From Anatilimnocola aggregata (GTDB lineage: Bacteria > Planctomycetota > Planctomycetia > Pirellulales > Pirellulaceae): a stretch of DNA of 64,000 nt. The notes beneath the pieces were generated by a model. It was not told where the DNA came from and made no database searches. It saw nothing but the letters and a program-made list of their open reading frames with translations. The stretch spans positions 4,898,001 to 4,962,000 of the forward strand of contig NZ_CP036274.1 of assembly GCF_007747655.1 (NCBI RefSeq), in the 5' to 3' direction. This document shows, piece after piece, positions 7,894-17,037 of the stretch. The stretch's first letter is position 1, and each line of letters opens with the position of its first letter. The position numbers were made by a program, and so were the translations under genes.

Positions 7894-9678
7894 TTAGTGG
7901 TGAGCATTTCCATTGCCGACTTCCCCCCGCAGCATCCGCTTGGCGAGGCTGGTGCAGGCTTCGTCGTCGTTGTTCCATAGGCTGGCAAGCCAACCGTTGA
8001 CGCGGCGGCGCGACAGGGTGAGCCAGTAGCGGCCCGTTTCGAGTTGCATCCGCAGCGGGCCATCGTCGCCGTGATGTTCGCGAATCGCGTAGTCGAGGCG
8101 ATTCAGCACGCAACTGCTCGCGTAAAGATCCGTTGCCACGTCGGCAATGCGAGCCAGCTGATACTGCCGTTCGACAACCTCTTTCTGATGCGTGATGAGG
8201 AGCCGTTCGACATTCGCGCCAAGGGCGGAAATTTGACTCGACAACTGATGGGCATCGGGCTCGAGTTCGGCGCTGCGAACGGTGATTGTCGGCGAAGCGA
8301 GCAGCGAACCGATCTTTCGACCGCCGAACCGCGCGAGCTTCGTGAGCTTGCCGAGCGGATGGTAAATGGCGTGCAGAATGCTTTCCAGTTCCAGGCCGAC
8401 GTCGCGCATGCCAACCAGCGCGCTGAAGCCACGCAATACGTCGTTGGCTCCTTCGCCAATCGTGTTGATTCGCGCGTCGCGCACCATGCGTTCCCAAGGC
8501 TGATCGGTGAAGTAGGCCAGCCCGCCGTGGAGCTGGAATGTATCGTTCAGCGCGGTCCACAGCAGTTCCGTGGCGAATACTTTGAGCATTGCCGTCTCGA
8601 GCATGAAGTCGCCATGCCCCGAGTCCATCAGCGCGGCCGTCTGGTAGGTACACGATTCCATCGCGAAGGTCGCGGCCTGCATGAAGGCCAGCTTCTGTTT
8701 GACAAGTTCGAAGTTCGCCAGTGGCTCGCCGAATTGCACCCGCTGCTTCACATGCGCGAGAGCGCCAGCGACACAGAACTTCGCTGCGCCAGTGCAACTG
8801 GCGCCGAACGTGGTACGACCGTAATCGAGCACGGTGAGCGCCACGCGCAGGCCCTTGCCGAGTTGCCCCAGGACGTTTTCGCGCGGGACATAGAGGTCTT
8901 TGAAAGCCAGCCGACTGGTGGCGGTTCCGCGGACCCCCATTTTCTCCATCCGTTTTTCAACCACGCTGAAGCCTGGCATGTCAGGCGTGACGACGAAGGC
9001 AGTAATCTTCGAATCACCACCTTTCGGATCGGGTGTGCGGGCCATTACGGTTAGCACTGTCGCGATGCCGCCGTTGGTGATCCAGCGCTTCTCGCCGTTG
9101 AGCACATAGCCTTTGCCGTCAGCGGTTGGCGTTGCCGTCGATTGCACATTCGCCGCGTCGCTCCCCGCTTGAGGCTCGGTGAGCGCGAACGCGCTGATCC
9201 ATTCACCGGTCGCCAGTTTGGGCAGATACTTGTTGCGCTGATCCTGGTTGCCGAACAAAACGAGTGCCCGCGGACCAATCGAGTGATGCGCGTTCACAAA
9301 CAGGGCCGTGCTGCCGCAATGGCCGCCGAGAATTTCCAACACGCGGCAATAGCTGGTTTGCGACAGCGACAAGCCGCCGGCACTTTGCGGCAGACAGGCG
9401 CCTAGAATGCCGATGCGCCCCAGGCCGTCGATCACCGCTTGCGGAATCTCGGCCTGGCGGTCGATGGCGACAGGATCGATCTGTTCGCGACAAAACTGCT
9501 GCAATTGATTCAGCAGAATCGGCACTCGCTGGTCGGGCTCACGCACAGGATAAGGAAGGAGCGCCTCGCGTCGATACTCACCAAAAAATAGCCCCTTGGC
9601 AAAACCGGGCTCCGCCGGCTCATGACCAAGGATTTCTTCGGCTTGCTTGATCTGCTTTTCACGGTCAACAGCGCTCAT
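7894..9678 (-). CDS. Acyl-CoA dehydrogenase, VLCAD/ACAD9-like length
   Basis: 594 residues: the usual 380-residue acyl-CoA dehydrogenase core (about 40-430) plus a C-terminal helical extension of about 160 residues, as in very-long-chain enzymes. Recognisable stretches are FALTEPQAGSDAANVQSTAT (FAD/substrate loop), GEKRWITNGG, ENVLGQLGKGLRVALTVLDYGR and GEGANDVLRGF. The last carries the Glu in the position of the catalytic base. It would catalyse the FAD-dependent first step of fatty acyl-CoA beta-oxidation, passing electrons to ETF. The start at 9678 is preceded by AAGGAG seven bases upstream, an unusually good ribosome site for this window. No other beta-oxidation gene is adjacent. Confidence 0.88.
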   Translation of the reverse strand: MSAVDREKQIKQAEEILGHEPAEPGFAKGLFFGEYRREALLPYPVREPDQRVPILLNQLQQFCREQIDPVAIDRQAEIPQAVIDGLGRIGILGACLPQSAGGLSLSQTSYCRVLEILGGHCGSTALFVNAHHSIGPRALVLFGNQDQRNKYLPKLATGEWISAFALTEPQAGSDAANVQSTATPTADGKGYVLNGEKRWITNGGIATVLTVMARTPDPKGGDSKITAFVVTPDMPGFSVVEKRMEKMGVRGTATSRLAFKDLYVPRENVLGQLGKGLRVALTVLDYGRTTFGASCTGAAKFCVAGALAHVKQRVQFGEPLANFELVKQKLAFMQAATFAMESCTYQTAALMDSGHGDFMLETAMLKVFATELLWTALNDTFQLHGGLAYFTDQPWERMVRDARINTIGEGANDVLRGFSALVGMRDVGLELESILHAIYHPLGKLTKLARFGGRKIGSLLASPTITVRSAELEPDAHQLSSQISALGANVERLLITHQKEVVERQYQLARIADVATDLYASSCVLNRLDYAIREHHGDDGPLRMQLETGRYWLTLSRRRVNGWLASLWNNDDEACTSLAKRMLRGEVGNGNAHH

Positions 9679-9776
9679 GGGGCACTCCTTGCGATCGATC
9701 TCGTTGGTTGCTCTTGCCTGCTAACATCATACGGGCAAGTGGGCCAAAGTCACTGCCCGAAACTGGCAGGTCAATC

Positions 9777-10376
9777 TCACTCGGCCGGTTTGTCCGCGCG
9801 CACGACAAGCACTGCGTCGTGCCGATCATCCAGGGACCAGTCTTCGACGAAATAACAGTTCTTCAAATAGTGCCCTTTGCATTCTTCTGGCGAAAACCGA
9901 CTACCTAACTCTCCCGGCTGCAGCAAGAAATCGCGAGGAGGCTTTTCGTGTTTCGTCAAATTGATCGTCGTCGGTTGAATCATGACAAACACGCCGTGCG
10001 GCGAAAGTGCATCGACCATAAGTCGTGGTGTCGGTCGCCACAGGTAACAGATCGAAACAATCAGATCCCAGGGGCCAACGGGAAGTCCGTGGCGTTCGAG
10101 ATCGTGCTCGATGGTGGTGATTTTCACACCTGAGTCGGATGCGCGTCGCTGGGCAACTTGCAGCCCCACTGCTGAGACATCGGCCAACGTCACCTCGAAC
10201 CCAAGTTTCGCCAGCCAGATAGAATGCCGCCCTGCGCCGCCGGCAACATCGAGTGCACGGCCGCGCGTGGGTGGTAGCCAATCAACCAGACTCAGCAGTG
10301 TCGGCGAGGGATTGCGCGGCGCAAACGCGGGGTCGCTATACTTGGCATTCCATTTCTCTCGATCTTCGGCAGACAT
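9777..10376 (-). CDS. Class I SAM-dependent methyltransferase (TehB-like)
   Basis: 199 residues. SAM-binding motif I reads ALDVAGGAGRHSIWLAKLG (about 40-58), followed by an acidic motif II (LADVSAVGL) and WDLIVSICYLWRPTPRLM. The N-terminal DREKWNAKYSDPAFAPRNPS resembles tellurite-resistance TehB-like and thiopurine-type small-molecule methyltransferases. The substrate cannot be read from sequence. It lies 10 nt downstream of the release-factor-like gene in the same orientation, so the two probably share a transcript. Confidence 0.8.
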   Translation of the reverse strand: MSAEDREKWNAKYSDPAFAPRNPSPTLLSLVDWLPPTRGRALDVAGGAGRHSIWLAKLGFEVTLADVSAVGLQVAQRRASDSGVKITTIEHDLERHGLPVGPWDLIVSICYLWRPTPRLMVDALSPHGVFVMIQPTTINLTKHEKPPRDFLLQPGELGSRFSPEECKGHYLKNCYFVEDWSLDDRHDAVLVVRADKPAE

Positions 10377-10386
10377 GCGCGCCCCT

Positions 10387-10908
10387 TTATTTTAACGGCC
10401 TCAATTGGCGACTTTGCCGCTCGCGATTGATCCACTGCCACGCGGGCGAAGACTGCTGCAGGAAGCGAACGAGTTGCGTTGTCGAAACGCCCAGTTGCGT
10501 GGCAGCAGCTGATAAATCGAACTCGTGCGCGTTCGCACAGTCGAGAGCTTCGGCCAGTAGCGCGGGAAAATCAGCATGCTCGTCGCTGATCGTTAGCTTG
10601 CGCCCCTTGGCCCGCGACTGCCAAAGCAAGCTCGGTTGGGTTGGCAATGGATACGGCTGTCGCACGCTCAGTGCCAAGGCCAATCGTAGGCGGAAGATGG
10701 CCATGCTCTTATTTTGAGCCTGACTCCGGCGCTCGCTGGCCTCGGTTCGCACCCCCGTCGGACGATGCGTAACCACGACGGCCGTCTCAACTTTATTGCG
10801 ATGCTGCCCGCCTGGCCCACTCCGCCTGGTGGTTTGAAACGAACAAGCTGACAAAAGCTCGTCTTCGCTAAGTGCGGCGGGATGCGTCGTGGGCTGAGGC
10901 TCGGGCAT
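10387..10908 (-). CDS. Peptide chain release factor-like protein (GGQ domain only)
   Basis: 173 residues. The N-terminal half is the RF-1 catalytic domain with GPGGQHRNKVETAV; Gly33-Gly34-Gln35 is the peptidyl-tRNA hydrolysis motif. It is followed by HRPTGVRTEASERRSQAQNKSMA, which matches class I release factors and ArfB/C12orf65-like rescue proteins. There is no codon-recognition domain, so a role in stalled-ribosome rescue is likely. Unlike ArfB, the C-terminal tail is not a simple Lys/Arg-rich helix; it contains a small helical region (QLGVSTTQLVRFLQQSS). It is first gene of a two-gene leftward unit with the methyltransferase. Confidence 0.8.
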   Translation of the reverse strand: MPEPQPTTHPAALSEDELLSACSFQTTRRSGPGGQHRNKVETAVVVTHRPTGVRTEASERRSQAQNKSMAIFRLRLALALSVRQPYPLPTQPSLLWQSRAKGRKLTISDEHADFPALLAEALDCANAHEFDLSAAATQLGVSTTQLVRFLQQSSPAWQWINRERQSRQLRPLK

Positions 10909-10989
10909 TTCGTTCCCGCTGCGGGGGGCGGCAAATGTTAAACTGCCAAATGTAACCCACGTGCCGACAATTGCGAAAGGAAACTACTC

Positions 10990-11217
10990 ATGCCGGAAGT
11001 CACCATTCGCGTTCGCGAGCACGGGCCGCTGGTCGTCACCGGCGACGTGAAACTTGTCGATGCAGCGGGTAATCCAATCGAAATACCTGCAGGTAAACCA
11101 AACGTGGCACTCTGCCGCTGCGGGGCATCGCTTAACAAGCCCTTCTGCGACGGTGCGCACAAGACTTGTGAGCATTTTCTCCACAGTTTGGGCATTGCCG
11201 CTCCAACACCGGAGTAG
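10990..11217 (+). CDS. CDGSH iron-sulfur domain protein
   Basis: 75 residues with one CDGSH motif. Cys42, Cys44, Cys53 and His57 (CRCGASLNKPFCDGAH) are the ligands of the pH-labile [2Fe-2S] cluster. It has no membrane helix, unlike the mitochondrial mitoNEET, so it is cytoplasmic. Such single-motif bacterial proteins are thought to act in electron or cluster transfer; the partner is unknown. AAAGGA precedes the start by about eight bases. It ends 12 bp from the convergent rsgA gene. Confidence 0.9.
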   Translation: MPEVTIRVREHGPLVVTGDVKLVDAAGNPIEIPAGKPNVALCRCGASLNKPFCDGAHKTCEHFLHSLGIAAPTPE

Positions 11218-11229
11218 CTGGGTGTGAAG

Positions 11230-12357
11230 TTACGCTTCGTCACCGGCAAACAAATGACAGAAGCTTTCGTAGCGGCGAACATCGAGCCGGCCATCAGCGA
11301 CTGCGTCTTTCACCGCACAGTCCGATTCGTGCTGGTGCGTGCAATTGGCAAAACGACATTGGCTGACGTAAGGGCGCAGGTCACGGTAGTAACCGGCCAC
11401 TTCCTCGGGTACGACATCCCATAACTGAAACTGTCGAATTCCCGGTGTATCGACTACATAGCCGCCCGCTTCGAGCGGAATCAGCTTGGCAACCGTGGTC
11501 GTATGTCGCCCCTTTTCGTTTTCCGTACTGACGCGGCCGACCTTGAGTTGCAGCCCCGGCTCGATCAGATTCAGCAGCGAGCTCTTACCGACGCCGCTCT
11601 GCCCTGCCACAACGCTTTCCTTCCCTTTCACCAACCGACGCAGGCGATCGACGCCGAGCCCTTGCGTGGCCGATAGCAACAGCACTTCGTATCCCATTTG
11701 ACCGAACACACCCGCCAGCGGTTGCAAGTCGGCGGGATCAACCAGGTCGACCTTGTTAATGCAGATGATCGGCGGAATCTGCATCCGCTCGGCCTCCACA
11801 ATCAGGCGATCGATCAGATTCGGCTTGAGGGCTGGCTCTGCGGCACTGGTGACGATCAGCAACTGATCGACATTCGACACGAGCACGTGCTGGCGGTTGC
11901 GACTAGTGCGACAGACAATGGTCCGCCGCGGCTCAACCCGCTCGATCACGCCCTCTTCTGGCCCCGATTGTGCGAAGATGACCTGGTCGCCAGCCACCAC
12001 CACATGCCGTAGATCGGTACTCAAACTCTTGAGTACGCCGCGCGTGGAACATTGAAAGATTCGACCGTCGGGTGCCTGCACCACACTCGCCAGGCCATGG
12101 ACGCTCAACACGCGACCGGGCATGGTCGCTGCGTCGGCCTGTGGTTGCACGGCAAAACCAGCTTCCGAGGTTTCGGCATCGTGCCCGACGACGGTCCTGC
12201 GGCGCGTGAGATCACCCTTGCCGCTGACTCGCTCTTCTTTCACCTGGTCGTCGGCCAGATTCTCTTTGAGAAAATCCCGTGTGAGATCGCCACGGCGCAC
12301 CCGTCCCTGGTGATTTTTGCGGAAGTCGGTCCGAATTTTTCGTTTGCGCTCGGTCAT
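11230..12357 (-). CDS. rsgA: Ribosome small subunit-dependent GTPase A
   Basis: 375 residues. An N-terminal OB-fold (about 80-150) is followed by a circularly permuted GTPase: NKVD (G4, 201-204), GQSGVGKSS (G1, 252-260), DTPG (G3, 303-306). The zinc finger is Cys334, Cys339, His341, Cys347. The enzyme acts late in 30S subunit assembly. A basic, poorly conserved N-terminal extension of about 75 residues makes it slightly longer than usual. It is transcribed away from the tRNA-Lys gene. Confidence 0.93.
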   Translation of the reverse strand: MTERKRKIRTDFRKNHQGRVRRGDLTRDFLKENLADDQVKEERVSGKGDLTRRRTVVGHDAETSEAGFAVQPQADAATMPGRVLSVHGLASVVQAPDGRIFQCSTRGVLKSLSTDLRHVVVAGDQVIFAQSGPEEGVIERVEPRRTIVCRTSRNRQHVLVSNVDQLLIVTSAAEPALKPNLIDRLIVEAERMQIPPIICINKVDLVDPADLQPLAGVFGQMGYEVLLLSATQGLGVDRLRRLVKGKESVVAGQSGVGKSSLLNLIEPGLQLKVGRVSTENEKGRHTTTVAKLIPLEAGGYVVDTPGIRQFQLWDVVPEEVAGYYRDLRPYVSQCRFANCTHQHESDCAVKDAVADGRLDVRRYESFCHLFAGDEA

Positions 12358-12437
12358 ACCTGCCCGTTGACGGAAGATGTTGTCTCCCCTTCACTTTGGA
12401 CGATCCCGTCAGTGAAAGCAACGCCCCACCGCCGCCC

Positions 12438-12465
12438 TTGTACACCAGCGACGATTTGCTAAAAT
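12438..12465 (+). promoter_or_regulatory. Promoter of the tRNA-Lys gene
   Basis: TTGTAC (12438-12443), a 16-nt spacer, then TAAAAT (12460-12465). The tRNA begins 11 nt after the -10 box, the expected distance for a tRNA with a very short leader. The -35 half is weak (3 of 6), so the call rests mainly on the -10 box and spacing. Confidence 0.5.
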
Positions 12466-12476
12466 CCGTGCTTCCC

Positions 12477-12550
12477 GGCTCCGTAGCTCAACTGGTCAGA
12501 GCATCTGACTCTTAATCAGAGGGTTCTCGGTTCGAGTCCGAGCGGAGCCA
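12477..12550 (+). tRNA. tRNA-Lys (anticodon CTT)
   Basis: The cloverleaf folds fully. The acceptor stem GGCTCCG pairs with CGGAGCC, the D stem is GCTC/GAGC, and the anticodon stem TCTGA/TCAGA encloses loop CTCTTAA with anticodon CTT, reading AAG. The T arm CTCGG TTCGAGT CCGAG is canonical. The discriminator is A and the 3' CCA is not encoded (genome has CTG). The tRNA stands alone with its own promoter and terminator. Confidence 0.97.
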
Positions 12551-12554
12551 CTGC

Positions 12555-12590
12555 AAAGCCGCCCACCAGCAATGGTGCGCGGCTTTCTTT
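12555..12590 (+). terminator. Terminator after tRNA-Lys
   Basis: AAAGCCGC pairs with GCGGCTTT, and inside it CACCA pairs with TGGTG around a GCAA loop. A CTTT tail follows. It begins 4 nt after the tRNA. Confidence 0.8.
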
Positions 12591-12627
12591 ATGCGCGTAT
12601 GGTAAGCAGAAACTACCGGACCAGGAT

Positions 12628-13470
12628 CTAACGAGCTACCGGCGTTTCTGGTTTCTTCTCGACGATGAACGAGAGGTCGCCGCCGGCGCGCATGGTAATG
12701 AGGTAAGAAGCGCCCTTTTGCAACTTGATGGAGAGGGCCAGGCCGTGGGCAGCGCGAATGCCGAGATCTTCGGCCAGCTGTTTGTTGTTGGCGATGTTCC
12801 AGAAGTCGCCCCAGATTTTCTTTTCGAGATCGGTCATTTGGCTGCCGCGGGCATACGCTTGGGGGCGCGTGCCGACTTCGTCGAGCGGAAAGCCATCGGC
12901 GGGCTGTTGCTTATCGCCAAAGATGCGGTGAAACAGAATGAGCGAAGTGCCTCGTTCGAGGTCGGCGCGCTCGATGTACTTGTCGTCGAATTTGACAATC
13001 CAATTGTCGACGTAGACCTGCTCGCCTGGGATGCGAAACTCGCGCGGCGTGTCGATGGGCTTGCCTTTGTCGTCCACTTCGACAAACTCCACAAGCGAAA
13101 ACGTCTGGCCGCTACTTTGATCGACCCCTTGATCGAGGACGGTTAGCCGGGCAAGTCGATAGTCGACTTTGATGAGCGCCAGGGTTGTTTCCAGGCGTTC
13201 GACATCTTTATTGAGCGTGTCGATTTTGACGACTTGCTCCTTGATCGTGCCATCCTTCACGACGAGTTCGGCTTTTGCAGCGTCCAGACCCTTCTTCGTC
13301 GCTTCCAACTGTTCGTTAGCTTGAAGCAGTTGCTTGGCGGCGATTTCGCTCTTGTTGAAGGTGGTATAACCGAACCAACCCGCCACGCCAGCAGCTGCGA
13401 GGACGACCGTGGCCAGTACCGTGCGAATAAAACTGTTGATCGTCGACAGATTTTCCATCGTAGACGGCAT
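12628..13470 (-). CDS. Membrane-anchored coiled-coil protein of unknown function
   Basis: 280 residues. I do not recognise a family. Visible parts are one N-terminal transmembrane helix (about 16-36, TVLATVVLAAAGVAGWFGY), a heptad-rich coiled coil (about 42-100, KQLLQANEQLEATKKGLDAA), and a globular domain of about 170 residues, presumably periplasmic, with no cysteines. It follows trpC by two bases on the same strand, so it is probably co-transcribed with cysH-rrf2-trpC, but nothing links it to sulfur or tryptophan metabolism. A second Met four codons in (MENLST) is an alternative start. Similar anchored coiled-coil proteins often organise envelope complexes, but that is only analogy. Confidence 0.7.
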   Translation of the reverse strand: MPSTMENLSTINSFIRTVLATVVLAAAGVAGWFGYTTFNKSEIAAKQLLQANEQLEATKKGLDAAKAELVVKDGTIKEQVVKIDTLNKDVERLETTLALIKVDYRLARLTVLDQGVDQSSGQTFSLVEFVEVDDKGKPIDTPREFRIPGEQVYVDNWIVKFDDKYIERADLERGTSLILFHRIFGDKQQPADGFPLDEVGTRPQAYARGSQMTDLEKKIWGDFWNIANNKQLAEDLGIRAAHGLALSIKLQKGASYLITMRAGGDLSFIVEKKPETPVAR

Positions 13471-13472
13471 GA

Positions 13473-14261
13473 CTAAGCTCCCGTACCGAGAAGTTGGCGG
13501 ACGGCAGCGGCAATATCCGGCTGACGCATCAGGCTCTCACCTACCAGCATGGCATCGACGCCAGCATCCTGCAAACGTAGCACATCCTGCCGGGTGAAGA
13601 TGCCGCTCTCGCCCACGAAGACGCAGTCGAGGGGGACACGCTGACGCATTCGCAAGGTCCGATCTAAGTCAGTCACAAACGTGCGTAAGTCGCGGTTATT
13701 CACACCGATCAACTGGGCTCCGGCTGCGAGGACGCGGTCGAGATTTTCTTCGTCGTAAAATTCTACGAGAGGAGTCAAACCGAGTTCGATGGCTTCGTTA
13801 TGAAGTTTGCGCAAATTGCAGTCGTCGAGACACTCGGCAATCAGCAGCACTGCATCGGCTCCAGCCGCCCGAGCTTCGAACAACTGATAGGCGTCGAGAA
13901 TGAAGTCTTTGCGCAGGAGCGGTAAGTTCACTGCCGCGCGAATCTGCCGCAAGTATTCGAGACTGCCTTGAAAAAAGTGCTCGTCAGTGAGCACACTCAA
14001 GCAGGTGGCACCGGCCGATTCGTAAGCCCGGGCAATTTCGACCGGATCGAAGTCTGCCCGGATCACACCTTTGCTGGGGCTCGCCTTCTTTACTTCGGCA
14101 ATCAGTTTAATAGGACCGCTCGCTGCGAGCGCCGCGAAGAAGTCGCGGCGCGGCGGAGTATCAGCGGCGGCAGCGCGAACTTCCGCTTCCGGTCGCGCGA
14201 ACTTGGCAGCCGCGATTTCTTTCCACTTCTGAACGACGATTTTTTCGAGAACGTTGGTCAT
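13473..14261 (-). CDS. trpC: Indole-3-glycerol phosphate synthase
   Basis: 262 residues, normal length for a stand-alone enzyme. TIM-barrel landmarks are LIAEVKKASPSKGVI (catalytic Lys and substrate loop), LRKDFILDAYQLFEARAAGAD, LIGVNNRDLRTF, and VGESGIFTRQDVLRLQDAGVD followed by LVGESLMR. It catalyses ring closure of CdRP to indole-3-glycerol phosphate in tryptophan synthesis. No other trp gene is near. Instead it sits 4 nt after an Rrf2 regulator and downstream of cysH, an unexpected operon partner. Confidence 0.95.
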   Translation of the reverse strand: MTNVLEKIVVQKWKEIAAAKFARPEAEVRAAAADTPPRRDFFAALAASGPIKLIAEVKKASPSKGVIRADFDPVEIARAYESAGATCLSVLTDEHFFQGSLEYLRQIRAAVNLPLLRKDFILDAYQLFEARAAGADAVLLIAECLDDCNLRKLHNEAIELGLTPLVEFYDEENLDRVLAAGAQLIGVNNRDLRTFVTDLDRTLRMRQRVPLDCVFVGESGIFTRQDVLRLQDAGVDAMLVGESLMRQPDIAAAVRQLLGTGA

Positions 14262-14265
14262 GCGA

Positions 14266-14712
14266 TTAGATGTAATACATCCCTTCGCCTTGCTCTTTTA
14301 ATTGTTGCACCAGATCGGCAAACGAGATATCGCTGAGCATGTCGCGCTCCTGGCGCGCCACATCTTGCCAACGATGGAGCAGAATCTTGGCCGTGGCCGA
14401 AGGATGTTCGGCGAACGAGCGGATGGTCCCAGATTGGCTATCGACAACCGACATCACATCGCCGAGGGAAATCTCGCTCGGATCACGGGCCAACTGATAG
14501 CCACCCGCTGCGCCGCGCGTACTATTCACGAGTCCGGCGCTCTTCAGTTGCAGCAGAATTTGCACGAGAAAACGCGAGGGAATGCCGTGAGAATCGGCAA
14601 TTTCGCGAATGCGCACCGGTTCGCCGCTGTCGTGACGCGTGGCCAACTCCAGTACGGCGATGCAGGCGTATTCAGTTTTGGCCGAGACAATCACTGGGTA
14701 TGCAACCCGCAT
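14266..14712 (-). CDS. Rrf2-family transcriptional regulator, CymR-like
   Basis: 148 residues. The winged helix is clear: VSAKTEYACIAVLELATRHD, IREIADSHGIPSRFLVQILL and STRGAAGGYQLARDPSEISL. The three clustered cysteines that hold a Fe-S cluster in IscR/NsrR are absent; the only Cys is within helix 1. It therefore fits the CymR type, which senses cysteine metabolism through protein partners. Its start overlaps the end of cysH by 22 bp, which implies translational coupling and makes sulfate assimilation its likely target. A non-ATG start a few codons later cannot be excluded. Confidence 0.85.
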   Translation of the reverse strand: MRVAYPVIVSAKTEYACIAVLELATRHDSGEPVRIREIADSHGIPSRFLVQILLQLKSAGLVNSTRGAAGGYQLARDPSEISLGDVMSVVDSQSGTIRSFAEHPSATAKILLHRWQDVARQERDMLSDISFADLVQQLKEQGEGMYYI

Positions 14713-15461
14713 TCGGTCTTGGCCAGGCCGCTCCAGCGACCGGCCCGTTCGTCTTCACCAATGCCGACCGCGCGCGTGCAGGGCCAGCAGCCAATGCTTG
14801 TGTAACCCGAATCGTGCAGCGGGTTATAAGGAACGTTGTGCTGGGTAATGAAGTTCCACACCAGCTTCTTCGTCCAGTTTGCCAATGGACTGATCTTCAC
14901 GAGGCCGAACTTCTTATCCCAGCCTACGATGGGAGCCTTGGCGCGGTCGGGGCTTTGGTCGCGGCGAATGGCGCTCGACCACGCATACATGCCGAGGGCC
15001 GATTGCTGGAGGACTTTGATTTTGCGCTCGAAGCAGCAACGATCGGGATCGGTTCGATAAACGGGACCACCGTTCGCTTGCTCGAATTGTTCGACGGTCA
15101 GTTCCGGCTTTTTCAGTTCGACTTCAATACCGTACCGGCGTTTGATCTCTTCCCGCAGTTCGAGTGTTTCTTTGAACTGATAGCCGGTATCGAGATTGAA
15201 GATCGGCGTCTCGGGCGCGATCTCGGCCAGCATGTGAATCAGGACCATGCCTTCCGGACCGAAGGCCGTCGCCATCGTGAACTTAGGAGCATAGTGCTCG
15301 ACCGCCCAGCGCAGGATCTCTTCGGGCGAAGACGATTCCAGTTGCTGGCTGGCAGCATCGAGTTCTGCTTGCAATTCCGACGAATAGGCCAGCTTGCCTT
15401 CGGCTGTCTCAGCGGGCGGATTCAACACGCGCAGCGAGGGCTTCGTCGAAGTTAGCGACAT
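14691..15461 (-). CDS. cysH: Adenylyl-sulfate (APS) reductase, CysH family
   Basis: 256 residues from ATG 15461 (MSLTSTKPSLRV). Longer starts at 15497 and 15593 are open but add sequence with no family character. MATAFGPEGMVLIHM is the nucleotide loop. DRCCFERKI and GCWPCTRAV supply the paired cysteines that bind a [4Fe-4S] cluster, and ECGLH near the C terminus holds the catalytic Cys. The iron-sulfur ligands mark the APS-using branch rather than the PAPS-using enterobacterial form. It reduces APS to sulfite in assimilation. It heads a leftward unit with an Rrf2 regulator, trpC and the 280-residue membrane protein. Confidence 0.9.
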   Translation of the reverse strand: MSLTSTKPSLRVLNPPAETAEGKLAYSSELQAELDAASQQLESSSPEEILRWAVEHYAPKFTMATAFGPEGMVLIHMLAEIAPETPIFNLDTGYQFKETLELREEIKRRYGIEVELKKPELTVEQFEQANGGPVYRTDPDRCCFERKIKVLQQSALGMYAWSSAIRRDQSPDRAKAPIVGWDKKFGLVKISPLANWTKKLVWNFITQHNVPYNPLHDSGYTSIGCWPCTRAVGIGEDERAGRWSGLAKTECGLHTQ

Positions 15462-15830
15462 GGTGGATAACGATGATCTGGACAACGCAAGACTCATATA
15501 GGTGGTTCCCGGGGCTCGAGTCTCCAACCTCGGTTGCGGGGCAATGATACGAATGTTGGTCAATAAAGTCAACAATCGATTCTCGCCCACCATTTCATCG
15601 GTTGCGGTCGTAACACTTCTGCACGATGGACATTCAGGCGGAGCAATTATTTGGGCAAAATGCCAATGACTGGTAGCGCAGGCGAAGACTGCGGCACGCT
15701 AAAACAGATTTGCTAGCGGCTTAAGGCTCTTCATCGAGCCATAAATGGTCACTTGTGGCACGCGGCGGACCATTAGTAAAGTTCTGTCGATAAGGGCGGA
15801 ATATCTCGCGTCCGACGGCATTTTGGCCCC
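15462..15830. other. Intergenic region between divergent cysH and gap
   Basis: No supported gene. It must hold the cysH promoter, which I could not place. I saw no SAM- or cysteine-type riboswitch fold. The gap promoter follows immediately at 15831. Confidence 0.5.
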
Positions 15831-16951
<1,121 letters not shown>

Positions 16952-16980
16952 GCCGTTGGTCGATCGCTAATCACTAAAAC

Positions 16981-17016
16981 AAAAGCCCGGCTGAAGCATC
17001 TTCAGCCGGGCTTTTT
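16981..17016 (+). terminator. Strong Rho-independent terminator after gap
   Basis: AAAGCCCGGCTGAAG pairs perfectly with CTTCAGCCGGGCTTT around a short loop and ends in TTTTT. The A-rich 5' side makes it usable in both directions, which would also serve the convergent hydrolase gene. Confidence 0.92.
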
Positions 17017-17037
17017 CGTGAGTCGAATTCGAATGGG

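Noticed and set aside
8044-9054. 336-codon forward frame opposite the acyl-CoA dehydrogenase
   Set aside because: Antisense shadow with His/Arg-rich, domain-free sequence.
15594-15830. Riboswitch upstream of cysH
   Set aside because: No SAM- or other known riboswitch core pairing could be found by eye.
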